In this document: piece by piece, positions 1 through 6,643 of the stretch | Layout: each line of letters opens with the position of its first letter | Numbering within the stretch: position 1 is the stretch's first letter | Assembly: GCA_005779525.1 (NCBI GenBank) | Contig: SXIZ01000224.1 | Location: 1 to 13,198 of the forward strand | DNA: 13,198 nucleotides | Direction of reading: 5' to 3' | Source of the DNA: Methylococcaceae bacterium | GTDB lineage: Bacteria > Pseudomonadota > Gammaproteobacteria > Methylococcales > Methylomonadaceae | Program-made: the position numbers and the translations under genes | The notes under the pieces: generated by a model | What the model saw: the letters and a program-made list of their open reading frames with translations, nothing else | Database searches by the model: none | Told to the model about the DNA's origin: nothing

Positions 1-65
1 ATTTGCTTGGCGATTTTACGCGTATTACCCGTATCGGTTCCAAAAAAAATGCCTACTTTTGCCAT
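1..65 (-). CDS. nifF: Flavodoxin NifF, N-terminal fragment (runs off the window)
   Basis: Only the first 21 codons lie in the window. They read MAKVGIFFGTDTGNTRKIAK, which is the first beta strand and the FMN-phosphate-binding loop (T/S-x-T-G-x-T pattern, here TDTGNT) of a long-chain flavodoxin. Flavodoxins of this type carry low-potential electrons to the nitrogenase Fe protein. An AGGAGT ribosome site (73-78) sits 7 bases before the ATG at 65. The gene follows the Grx-BolA fusion by 26 bases and is the last visible member of the nif run, the place nifF holds in Azotobacter. The NifF name rests on this context plus the loop. A housekeeping flavodoxin (FldA) would look alike over so short a stretch. 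Confidence 0.85.
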   Translation of the reverse strand, partial: MAKVGIFFGTDTGNTRKIAKQ

Positions 66-91
66 GAGAACTACTCCTAAATAAAATGAAA

Positions 92-712
92 TCAGCTTTG
101 AATTTGTAATAAACCCGCATTCGCCACCGGGGCGGATTGCGCTTGCCATTGTTCTGGGGTAAAAGTTTTAAGGGTCACCGCATGTAAGCGACCTGAAGCT
201 AACGGTTCACTGAGAGTCGCCATCACGCCTTGATGTTGTTTGACCATGGTTAAGCCAGCAAACAAACTACTCACCACCGTAATGGTCAAATCGCAACCTT
301 GACCCTCAATCGCAATGCGCGCTTGCGGAAAGGCTTGCGTAATCAACTGCTCCACTTCGGAGTGTGTAATGACATTATTGCTAGGGGCATCCCCAACAGG
401 TGCAACGGCTGCTTGTAATAACGGTAATAAACTACCGTCGTTCGCCATGGCTTCGACAATATCCGCACCACCGATCAATTCACCTTTGACAAATAATTGT
501 GGAAAGGTTGGCCATTTAGACACCGTCGGTAAACGATCACGGATAAATGGGGCTTTCAACACATCAACATAGGTATAAGGAATCTTAGTGCTATTTAAGA
601 TCTCGACTGCTTTGCCCGAAAATCCGCATTCAGGTGCGGTAGGCACACCTTTCATATAAATAATAATCGGGTTATCAGCCAGCTGTTTGAGGATGATATC
701 TTTGGTACTCAT
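92..712 (-). CDS. Fusion of a CGFS monothiol glutaredoxin and a BolA/IbaG domain, in a nif operon
   Basis: This 206-residue protein has two domains. Residues about 4-103 are a Grx4/Grx5-type monothiol glutaredoxin. It shows the lysine-containing KGVPTAPECGFS stretch with active site CGFS at 29-32, the WPTFPQLFV cis-proline segment (67-75) and the GGADI glutathione-binding turn (81-85). A short linker (104-114) leads to a BolA domain at about 115-190. That domain has the helix-turn-helix-like region around GLTMVKQHQGVM and the conserved C-terminal His in RLHAVTLK (His177). Cys140 lies where many BolA proteins have a possible cluster ligand. CGFS glutaredoxins and BolA proteins are known to form [2Fe-2S]-bridged heterodimers, so the fusion makes an obligate pair. 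In this operon it probably carries or stores Fe-S clusters for nitrogenase assembly; that role is inference. The ribosome site is weak (AAGG about 10 bases before ATG). It lies 68 bases after clpX. Confidence 0.92.
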   Translation of the reverse strand: MSTKDIILKQLADNPIIIYMKGVPTAPECGFSGKAVEILNSTKIPYTYVDVLKAPFIRDRLPTVSKWPTFPQLFVKGELIGGADIVEAMANDGSLLPLLQAAVAPVGDAPSNNVITHSEVEQLITQAFPQARIAIEGQGCDLTITVVSSLFAGLTMVKQHQGVMATLSEPLASGRLHAVTLKTFTPEQWQAQSAPVANAGLLQIQS

Positions 713-780
713 AGGGGAAAAACCTTGGGTTGCTCGTTTAAATATGGGTAGAAATCAAATGGGGTTGTACAACATTTTTG

Positions 781-2070
781 CTATTCCCCAGCAGAGATTC
801 GCTGTAAATCGCCAGCTTCGCGTTCCACAATCTCAATTTCGCCTTCTCCACGAATCACATCGGCCGTGACAATACAACGTGCTGCATTCTCATAGGATGG
901 CACCATAAACATCGTTTTGCGTAACACATGTTCCATAATGCCGCGTAAACCGCGTGCTCCGGTATTACGTGTAATGGCTTTTTCAGCTATCTCCACGAGC
1001 GCTTCTTGGGAAAATTCCAAATCCACATCATCGTAAGCAAACAATTGTTGATACTGTTTGACTAGGGCGTTTTTCGGTTCAGTTAACACTTGAATTAAAG
1101 CGTCGACATCCAGGGGCTCCAATGGCGCTAAGACTGGGAATCGACCTATAAATTCAGGAATTAAGCCAAAGCGTTTTAAATCATCGGGTTGTGTAGCATT
1201 GAGCATCGCTTCGAGGCTAGGTTTATGTTCAGGATTATTGGGGGACGCATGAAAACCGATTTCGGTTTTGGGTGGCTGTAGCCGTTTTTCAACATGTTTC
1301 TCCAATCCAGGGAAAGCGCCGCCAGCAATAAATAGGATATTACGCGTATCAACCATCACCGTGTCGCCACCGCCTAAATCTTTGCGCCGCCCCTTGGCAG
1401 ACACTTTGACTTGCGAACCCTCCACCAACCTTAATAAGGCTTGCTGTACACCTTCCCCAGAGACATCACGGGTACCAAAAGCTTGTTCTGGGCTGCGAGC
1501 GATTTTGTCAACCTCGTCAATGTAGACAATTCCCCACTCGGCTTTGCTAATTTGCCCATCGGCCACATCCAGCAAACGAACTAAAATATTTTCCACATCA
1601 TCGCCGACATACCCCGCTTGGGTGAGCGTTGTAGCATCGGCGACGGCAAAAGGCACACCAACAATTTTAGCTAAGGTACTGGCAAGTAAGGTTTTACCCG
1701 TACCTGAAGGACCAATCAGTAAAATATTGGATTTACCAATTTCTACCGTGCCTTCCACGTTACCCACACTGCCCGTTTTATTGCTTTCATGCTTTAAACG
1801 CTTATAGTGGTTATACACCGCTACGGATAAAATCTCTTTGGCAAGGTTTTGACCAATCACATACTGATCCAGCAACGCTTTGATCTCTGCAGGCTTAGGT
1901 AAAGGTCCTGCCATTTCTTGCAGCTCCTTTTTTTTGCCCCAACTTGAAACCACTTGACTAGCGAGGATCACGCAAGCTTCACAAATAAAGCCTTCGGTCC
2001 CTGCAATCATCGGCACACTCGCCGAAGCTTCTATCCCACAAAACGAACAATGTTTATGTTCTTTGACCAT
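781..2070 (-). CDS. clpX: Nif-cluster ClpX-type AAA+ unfoldase
   Basis: This is an ATP-dependent protein unfoldase, the regulatory subunit of ClpXP. I chose the ATG at 2070 (429 residues) because GGTGAG lies 4 bases before it. An in-frame GTG at 2082 would add four residues but has no good ribosome site. An N-terminal zinc-binding domain carries Cys8, Cys11, Cys30 and Cys33. The AAA+ core has Walker A GPSGTGKT (about 120-127), the GYVG pore loop (153-156), Walker B IVYIDE (181-186) and the sensor-2 GARGLR (371-376). The IGF loop that docks ClpP is present (271-273). The pore-entrance RKH motif of E. coli ClpX reads RKD here (229-231). No clpP is visible, so it would use a ClpP encoded elsewhere or act alone. 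A dedicated clpX between nifM and nifF is also known in Azotobacter, where it has been linked to turnover of nif proteins. Confidence 0.95.
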   Translation of the reverse strand: MVKEHKHCSFCGIEASASVPMIAGTEGFICEACVILASQVVSSWGKKKELQEMAGPLPKPAEIKALLDQYVIGQNLAKEILSVAVYNHYKRLKHESNKTGSVGNVEGTVEIGKSNILLIGPSGTGKTLLASTLAKIVGVPFAVADATTLTQAGYVGDDVENILVRLLDVADGQISKAEWGIVYIDEVDKIARSPEQAFGTRDVSGEGVQQALLRLVEGSQVKVSAKGRRKDLGGGDTVMVDTRNILFIAGGAFPGLEKHVEKRLQPPKTEIGFHASPNNPEHKPSLEAMLNATQPDDLKRFGLIPEFIGRFPVLAPLEPLDVDALIQVLTEPKNALVKQYQQLFAYDDVDLEFSQEALVEIAEKAITRNTGARGLRGIMEHVLRKTMFMVPSYENAARCIVTADVIRGEGEIEIVEREAGDLQRISAGE

Positions 2071-2121
2071 ATTGCTCACCACTCGTTGGAAAATAATTCA
2101 ATGGGTTATGCACTCATTACG

Positions 2122-2961
2122 TTAAGATAAACTTGCTAGCCAAGTGCGCTGACAAGTGCGCCGATACCGATCTTGCATTAATTGTCGAATTTTGGGTGTC
2201 GCTTTTTTTAAGGATAAAGTTTCCGCAGGTATAATTTTTTGACACTGAATCAAATGAAATCCCACTTCAGTTTCGACTACCGCACTAATTTCGTTTTCTT
2301 TAAGTGAAAACAAGGCGGCATCCAATTCTGGAAACAACTTGCCTGCAACCACTGTCCCTAATTCCCCGCCATTCAGTGCTGTTGGACACTCAGAATTGCG
2401 CAATGCCAAATCGGGGAATTTATGTGCTTTACGTTTTAAAATCGCCGCAATATCCTCTATCCGTTTCAACGCCTGCTCGCGGGTATTGTCGGGATAGTCT
2501 GGGTTAATACTGATGAGAATATGGCGTGCAACCCGCTGCTCTGGACAATTAAACTTTTCAGGATGTGAGTGATAAAAAATACCAATTTCCACTTCGTTGA
2601 CCTTAGGCGCCCGAGAAGCGACTTTTTCAAGCACCGCTTCTACTTTACATTGCCGCAGTAAGGCCGCACGTAAGGCTTCGACCGACAGATTATTCGAAGT
2701 TAATGCGGCTAAAAAATGTGCCTCATCTTCGAAACGTTTGCTGACTTCATCCAGCGCCCGGCGCACTTCATCGTCCGTGATAATGACTCCGGCAGCCTCA
2801 TTCGAATTTAAGACGCGCGTCTCAATGATGAATTCATTGCGTGCTTGTTTCTGCACGTGTTGCAATTCTTCCTGCGCCAAATCTGTTGCAGGTTTCTTAT
2901 ACAACGCCAATGCGGCTCGCAATAAGGTATACGGCTCTATCGTGGAATCAGCACTCTGCAT
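2122..2961 (-). CDS. nifM: NifM, parvulin-type peptidyl-prolyl isomerase for Fe protein maturation
   Basis: NifM is needed to obtain active, stable NifH, the nitrogenase Fe protein. This protein has 279 residues, close to the usual NifM length. It has a helical N-terminal part (about 1-125) like the SurA/trigger-factor-type arm of parvulins. A PpiC/parvulin domain follows at about 141-242, recognisable from RVARHILI, the glycine turn LNGGELG (about 196-202) and VVETEVGFHLIQC (about 228-240). There is no signal peptide, as expected for a cytoplasmic protein and unlike SurA or PrsA. Its ATG lies just after the nifZ stop (2 bases between), and GAGGA inside the end of nifZ is its ribosome site, so translation is probably coupled. 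Placement between nifZ and clpX matches Azotobacter. Confidence 0.95.
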   Translation of the reverse strand: MQSADSTIEPYTLLRAALALYKKPATDLAQEELQHVQKQARNEFIIETRVLNSNEAAGVIITDDEVRRALDEVSKRFEDEAHFLAALTSNNLSVEALRAALLRQCKVEAVLEKVASRAPKVNEVEIGIFYHSHPEKFNCPEQRVARHILISINPDYPDNTREQALKRIEDIAAILKRKAHKFPDLALRNSECPTALNGGELGTVVAGKLFPELDAALFSLKENEISAVVETEVGFHLIQCQKIIPAETLSLKKATPKIRQLMQDRYRRTCQRTWLASLS

Positions 2962-2963
2962 AC

Positions 2964-3443
2964 TTAATCCTCAGGTTCAATAAAATTTACAGGATCTGCG
3001 GGTTGTAAAACGCTTTCAGGGACTTGCAAGGTTCTTCCCGGAAAGCGCACATGGTATTGCAAGGGTTGCAAATCCCGTAACACCTTGAGAATTTCACCCT
3101 CGGCCCCTTTAGCGGCAACAACTTCTCCTTTAACCCCGAGATCAATAGTCGACACGACTTTGTCACGGAACTCGAAGCGACTAGGATTCCACGGCGCATC
3201 TGCAGGAATTAATTCTTCTGCTCGACACCCCACCATCCTTCCGTGATCCAGAAAATGGACGGTATAAATCACTTGATCTTGTAAAAACGTTCCCACTTCA
3301 ATGACGTGACCGACACTACCCCGGCGCATTAGTAGCTCACCGACGGGCATCCCCGGATAGGTACCATCGTTACGCACATTTCGGGTCACGCGCACCGCTT
3401 CGCCGAAATCAAAACGTTCTTCATCAAAGCGATCTTCTATCAT
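2964..3443 (-). CDS. nifZ: NifZ, nitrogenase MoFe protein maturation factor
   Basis: NifZ helps form the second P-cluster of the MoFe protein. The 159-residue product contains two SH3-like beta-rich repeats. The first (about 12-80) has the segment FGEAVRVTRNVRNDGTYPG and then RRGSVGHVIEVGTFLQDQVIYTVHF; the second (about 91-146) has FRDKVVSTIDLGVKGEVV and YHVRFPG. This repeat architecture and the spaced Gly-Val pattern are typical of NifZ. Its ATG overlaps the nifW stop codon (ATGA), a sign of translational coupling, and its own stop is 2 bases before nifM. The end (PVNFIEPED) is acidic. A shifted 70-residue reading frame over the same DNA is a shadow. Confidence 0.95.
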   Translation of the reverse strand: MIEDRFDEERFDFGEAVRVTRNVRNDGTYPGMPVGELLMRRGSVGHVIEVGTFLQDQVIYTVHFLDHGRMVGCRAEELIPADAPWNPSRFEFRDKVVSTIDLGVKGEVVAAKGAEGEILKVLRDLQPLQYHVRFPGRTLQVPESVLQPADPVNFIEPED

Positions 3444-3754
3444 GTTTGTATATCAGTTAAAGAAACGAAAACAGTTTGCGGCTCCGCCATATGAAAGACT
3501 TTAAAGACTTTCTCGGTTTGGGCATCTGACTGCACAAAGTCATGGTAAGCTCTGGCTAATAATTTCTTATAGACTTCACGCACCGCATCTTCATCTTCGG
3601 GCATGCTAGCTGCACCTTTATTCAAATAATCATGAAACCGCTGCAAGATATGCAGGCGATTGACATGCACGATCGCAGGATCATACTCCAGCTCGAAATA
3701 CTGCAGAAAATCTTCTGCGGATTCCAAATCTTCCATCTCATCTGCAAAACTCAT
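3440..3754 (-). CDS. nifW: NifW, nitrogenase-stabilising protein
   Basis: NifW (StpA) is a small protein that binds the MoFe protein and is thought to protect it or assist its assembly under oxygen. The 104-residue product shows the family core: ESAEDFLQYFELEYDP near 11-26, then VNRLHILQRFHDYL (31-44), then a helical segment rich in Lys and Asp, and a C-terminal strand (KVFKVFHMAEPQTVFVSL). GAGGT lies about 6 bases before the ATG. The stop codon overlaps nifZ by four bases. It follows the TPR gene by 84 bases, the longest gap between neighbouring genes inside this run. Confidence 0.95.
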   Translation of the reverse strand: MSFADEMEDLESAEDFLQYFELEYDPAIVHVNRLHILQRFHDYLNKGAASMPEDEDAVREVYKKLLARAYHDFVQSDAQTEKVFKVFHMAEPQTVFVSLTDIQT

Positions 3755-3838
3755 ACGCTGACCTCATCACTTTAGAAAATCGACACTTGTTTGCGCCGCG
3801 TTAACATTAAACCTAACATGCCTTGGATAAAGCTAGCT

Positions 3839-4342
3839 TCAAACTGTCACGGCCAATCGTTGATCCACCAATTCCAGTAAGCCTTCGGCACCAATGCGAT
3901 TCTTGGCATCCAAGCTCAATAATTTCTCAAAAATCCCTTTACTCAGCGCTAAATTTTCCATGCGCATATGTAGAAATCCGATAGATTTCAAGGTAAACAA
4001 ATACAAACGAATGCGGGTTAAAGCCTCTTTCGGGGCATCAGTAATATGTTGTAGCGTAACCAATTGCCAATCAGCAGGAAAACCCAGATCTTCCCGAATC
4101 AACGTTAAAGCTTTCTCAGCAATCAACAAGGCTTCTGTCAGGCGATGTTGATAGTAATAGAAGCGATTTAAAGCCACCAACACATTCAACGATTCAGGTG
4201 CACGTAAGTAAGCTCGTAATAATGGCAACTCGGCTTCGCCAGAGGCATATAACTCAGACGCAAACGCGATTAATTCTTGTACTTCCTGACTATCTTCTTG
4301 CTGAAAATATAAATCTTTAGCTTCAAAATCTAGCAAATCCAT
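3839..4342 (-). CDS. TPR-like helical repeat protein inside the nif operon, function unknown
   Basis: This is a 167-residue cytoplasmic protein with no signal peptide or membrane segment. It is almost wholly predicted helix, with TPR-like helix pairs. ESLNVLVALNRFYYYQHRLTEALLIAEKAL (about 50-79) and the SIGFLHMRMENLALSKGIFEKLLSLDAKN stretch (about 125-153) each show the small-aromatic-Leu-Ala spacing of a TPR. The first 30 residues are acidic. TPR proteins act as protein-docking scaffolds, so a partner among nitrogenase or its assembly factors is possible, but that is inference. Its ATG overlaps the cysE stop (TAATG), with GGTGAG as ribosome site, so it is plainly co-translated with cysE. I do not recall such a gene between cysE and nifW in the Azotobacter cluster. 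Confidence 0.85.
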   Translation of the reverse strand: MDLLDFEAKDLYFQQEDSQEVQELIAFASELYASGEAELPLLRAYLRAPESLNVLVALNRFYYYQHRLTEALLIAEKALTLIREDLGFPADWQLVTLQHITDAPKEALTRIRLYLFTLKSIGFLHMRMENLALSKGIFEKLLSLDAKNRIGAEGLLELVDQRLAVTV

Positions 4343-5130
4343 TACTCACCACCTGCCACTCGTTTTAAAATGGGCGCATCGCCATGGCAAACATTTTCGG
4401 CATCACAATGGTTACACGCTTCATGTTCGGGCTCTTGATCTTGGTGCGCCATTTTTTCCTGATTCGCTTCTAGTTGGTCTAAGCGTTCTAAGAGACAATT
4501 AATCGCTTTACCCACCGGATCGGGAACTAAATGATGATCTAAATCAATGCCCCGAGAATCTTGGATTTTTGTGCCTTTAGTTTGGATAATCCGACCAGGA
4601 ATCCCAATGACGGTACAGCAAGGCGGCACATCTTTCACTACGACGGAATTAGCCCCGACGCGAACGTTGTTACCTAAAGTGATGGCACCTAGAATTTTTG
4701 CGCCCGCACCAATCAATACGTTATCGCCCAGGGTTGGGTGACGCTTTTCTTTATTCCAAGTGGTCCCGCCCAAGGTGACACCGTGGTACATAGTGACATC
4801 GTTGCCAATTTCTGCGGTTTCACCGATCACCACACCCGCGCCATGATCGATAAAAAAGCGTTTACCGATAGTGGCCCCAGGATGAATATCCACATTCGTG
4901 ATCCAGCGGGTAAACGCCGCCAATAATCGCGCGGCCAGTTTCCAATCTGCAAGCCACCAGCGATGACTGACACGATATAACAGCACCGCATGCACACCAG
5001 GATAAGCCAATAACACTTCCAATAAATAACGTGCCGCCGGATCGCGTGCAAACACACAAGCCACATCTTCACGCCATTGTTGCCAGAGTGTCGGCTTAGC
5101 AGGCAAAAGCGGAGCAGTAAACAGCATCAT
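4342..5130 (-). CDS. cysE: Nif-associated serine O-acetyltransferase, with a Cys-rich C-terminal tail
   Basis: The enzyme makes O-acetylserine from serine and acetyl-CoA, the committed step to cysteine. In nif operons it is thought to raise the cysteine supply for NifS-driven Fe-S cluster assembly. The 262-residue product has a short helical N-terminal domain (about 12-75), of the shorter EpsC-like type rather than the long enterobacterial type. A left-handed beta helix of hexapeptide repeats follows at about 82-185 (IHPGATIG, VVIGETAEIG, TLGDNVLIGAGAKILG). The catalytic Asp-His pair is in FIDHGAGVVIGETA (Asp96, His97), and the acetyl-CoA side His131 is in KRHPTLG. Beyond the barrel is a Gln/Glu-rich tail with Cys239, Cys242 and Cys248 (ACNHCDAENVCHGD), which ordinary CysE lacks. 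The start overlaps the stop of the upstream 54-residue ORF (ATGA). Confidence 0.95.
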   Translation of the reverse strand: MMLFTAPLLPAKPTLWQQWREDVACVFARDPAARYLLEVLLAYPGVHAVLLYRVSHRWWLADWKLAARLLAAFTRWITNVDIHPGATIGKRFFIDHGAGVVIGETAEIGNDVTMYHGVTLGGTTWNKEKRHPTLGDNVLIGAGAKILGAITLGNNVRVGANSVVVKDVPPCCTVIGIPGRIIQTKGTKIQDSRGIDLDHHLVPDPVGKAINCLLERLDQLEANQEKMAHQDQEPEHEACNHCDAENVCHGDAPILKRVAGGE

Positions 5131-5291
5131 CTCACTATGCTCCAGGTCGTTTTTCCAGGAATTGGAACGCCGGGACGTCGAAAAAAGGTACCTGGATACC
5201 GATCATCAGGCGCTTCGGGCGCATGCAAATTCGGTTGCGGCTCGACTTTGGTTGTCGTAGGGACGGCTGTTTTACTATTGTTTCTAGTCAT
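5127..5291 (-). CDS. Small 54-residue basic, proline-rich ORF between nifV and cysE
   Basis: I do not recognise a family. The frame reads ATG at 5291 to TGA at 5127. It fills the gap between nifV (11 bases before its start) and cysE (stop overlapping the cysE ATG as ATGA). AGGTGGG lies three bases before the ATG, one of the best ribosome sites in the operon. The product has two parts. Residues 1-28 are polar and look disordered (many Thr, Asn, Pro, Lys). The end (32-50) is YPGTFFRRPGVPIPGKTTW, with the repeated Pro-Gly turns and aromatics that suggest a conserved peptide rather than random translation. No cysteine, signal peptide or membrane helix is present. The spacing, the ribosome site and the coupling to cysE support a real gene. 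A role in nitrogen fixation is inference from position only. Confidence 0.75.
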   Translation of the reverse strand: MTRNNSKTAVPTTTKVEPQPNLHAPEAPDDRYPGTFFRRPGVPIPGKTTWSIVR

Positions 5292-5302
5292 GACCCACCT
5301 CG

Positions 5303-6427
5303 TTATAAGCTATGTAAAAAATGATTAAGTTCTGCTGATTGCGGCGTACGTTTATGCAGCGAAACAAACTGCCGAATCATGGGTAATATGCGTCCGGCTT
5401 GCCAACGGTTAATAGCAATACCCAGCTGGGCATAGGCGTGCATAACACCTTGACTTCCCGAGTGTTTTCCCAGAACCAACTGGTGCTGCCGCCCTACAAT
5501 TGCCGGGTCTACACCTTGGTAATTTTGAGGATCTTTTAGCAGACCATCGACATGAATGCCCGCTTCGTGACTAAACACATCTCGACCAATCAAACTTTTA
5601 CGGCTACCAATGGTGTCTCCAGAGGCGGTCGCAACTTGGCGCGACAATTCAGTAAAATTGCGTAGATCAATCCCAGTGTCTATGCCGTAAAGTTGTTTTA
5701 AACCGACCACCACTTCTTCCAAAGCGGCGTTGCCAGCACGCTCTCCCAGTCCATTCACGGTAGTGTTGACATGCGTTGCCCCGGCTAACGCGGCGGCGAG
5801 GGTATTGGCAGTCGCAAGCCCTAAATCATCATGCGCATGCATTTCAATGTCTAAATCAGTCTCCGCACGTAATTTCCGAATACTATCCAGTACCCCAAAA
5901 GGTTCCATAATCCCGACGGTGTCTGCAAAGCGAAAACGGATGGCACCTGCACGTTGGGCCGTTTCAGCCATTTGTGCCAGAAAATCCGCATCGGCACGCG
6001 AGGCATCTTCAGCCCCAACGCAAACCTGCATACCTGCATCTACAGCAGTGGCAACACACTGAGCAATGGTCGCTAAAACCCAAGGCCGACTTTGTTTGAG
6101 TTTATGTTGGATATGTTGGTCCGACGCAGAGATGGATAAATCCACCATGCCGACACCTAAATTTAAACAGTGTTTTAAATCATCTAGGCGCATCCTAGAC
6201 CAAACGAGGAGGTTGCATGGGAGTGCTAAGGATGCCAGCGTTTTAATTTCATCCCGTTCGCGTGCGCCCATCGCTGGAATACCAATTTCGAGTTCAGGCA
6301 CACCCAAGGCCGCTAATTGTTTAGCGATATTAATTTTTTCGTCTAAGGCAAAAACGACGCCTGCGGATTGTTCACCATCACGGAGCGTGGTGTCATCGAT
6401 AATAATTTTGCGCTGTGCCTTATGCAT
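5303..6427 (-). CDS. nifV: NifV, homocitrate synthase
   Basis: NifV condenses acetyl-CoA with 2-oxoglutarate to homocitrate, the organic ligand of the nitrogenase iron-molybdenum cofactor. The 374-residue product is a DRE-TIM metallolyase. It shows DDTTLRDGEQSAGVVF (11-26, with the Arg-Asp catalytic pair), the metal-binding EMHAHDDLGLATANT (His197 and His199), and NTTVNGLGERAGNAALEEV (about 221-239). GRDVFSHEAGIHVDGLLK (281-298) completes the active site contributed by the LeuA/NifV C-terminal segment. It lacks the long regulatory domain of isopropylmalate synthase, and its length fits NifV. AGGTGAT before the ATG is the ribosome site. It is the first gene after the sigma-54 promoter. nifU and nifS, which precede it in Azotobacter, are absent here. 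Confidence 0.96.
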   Translation of the reverse strand: MHKAQRKIIIDDTTLRDGEQSAGVVFALDEKINIAKQLAALGVPELEIGIPAMGARERDEIKTLASLALPCNLLVWSRMRLDDLKHCLNLGVGMVDLSISASDQHIQHKLKQSRPWVLATIAQCVATAVDAGMQVCVGAEDASRADADFLAQMAETAQRAGAIRFRFADTVGIMEPFGVLDSIRKLRAETDLDIEMHAHDDLGLATANTLAAALAGATHVNTTVNGLGERAGNAALEEVVVGLKQLYGIDTGIDLRNFTELSRQVATASGDTIGSRKSLIGRDVFSHEAGIHVDGLLKDPQNYQGVDPAIVGRQHQLVLGKHSGSQGVMHAYAQLGIAINRWQAGRILPMIRQFVSLHKRTPQSAELNHFLHSL

Positions 6428-6445
6428 ACATCACCTGCTAACGGT

Positions 6446-6466
6446 TTCGGCACGTCACTTGCCGAA
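6446..6466 (-). other. Hairpin in the nifV 5' leader
   Basis: A perfect 7-bp stem, TTCGGCA / TGCCGAA, with a 7-base loop lies between the predicted transcription start (about 6481) and the nifV ATG (6427). It is not followed by a T run on the minus strand, so it is not an intrinsic terminator. It would sit near the 5' end of the nifV transcript and could shield it from decay or affect translation; this is inference. Confidence 0.5.
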
Positions 6467-6491
6467 GGTTAAACTACTTTATAGCTAATAA

Positions 6492-6507
6492 AGCAATATG
6501 CTTGCCA
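6492..6507 (-). promoter_or_regulatory. Sigma-54 (RpoN) -24/-12 promoter of the nifV operon
   Basis: On the minus strand the sequence is TGGCAAGCATATTGCT. The consensus TGGCACG-N4-TTGCW is matched at every defined position except one (A for C). The invariant GG (-24) and GC (-12) are present with exact spacing. This predicts a start near 6481 and a leader of about 54 bases before nifV. Sigma-54 promoters driven by NifA are the standard control of nif genes. The site lies just upstream of a nif gene, in the right direction, and downstream of a NifA-type site, which makes chance occurrence unlikely. Confidence 0.9.
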
Positions 6508-6591
6508 ACAGCTAAAAGTCAGCAAACACAGGGGTTCTTGCAGAGAATTGGCAGAAGCACGACAAGACAAGCGGGGTATTTATTGAGGATT

Positions 6592-6607
6592 TGTCGTAAA
6601 GCCGACA
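6592..6607 (-). promoter_or_regulatory. NifA upstream activator sequence (TGT-N10-ACA)
   Basis: On the minus strand it reads TGTCGGCTTTACGACA, a full match to the NifA site TGT-N4-T-N5-ACA. The arms extend beyond the core triplets (TGTCG / CGACA), giving a 5-bp dyad. Its centre is about 93 bases upstream of the -24 element, within the usual working distance for NifA acting through DNA looping. The 8-mer AGCCGACA (plus strand) that forms one arm is repeated at 6613-6620, which may be an extra half-site. Confidence 0.85.
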
Positions 6608-6643
6608 AAGACAGCCGACAGCAGGAATGAATGGAGAACTACT

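Noticed and set aside
768..777. The palindrome GTTGTACAAC between clpX and the Grx-BolA gene, as an operator.
   Set aside because: It is a 10-base palindrome without loop or repeat copies, inside an operon where no separate control is expected.
3755..3838. A shifted frame after the TPR gene stop reads SFIQGMLGLMLTRRKQVSIF, which could be a lost C-terminal extension or a tiny gene.
   Set aside because: It lacks a convincing start and is only about 15-24 codons. The TPR frame ends cleanly, so a frameshift is possible but unsupported.
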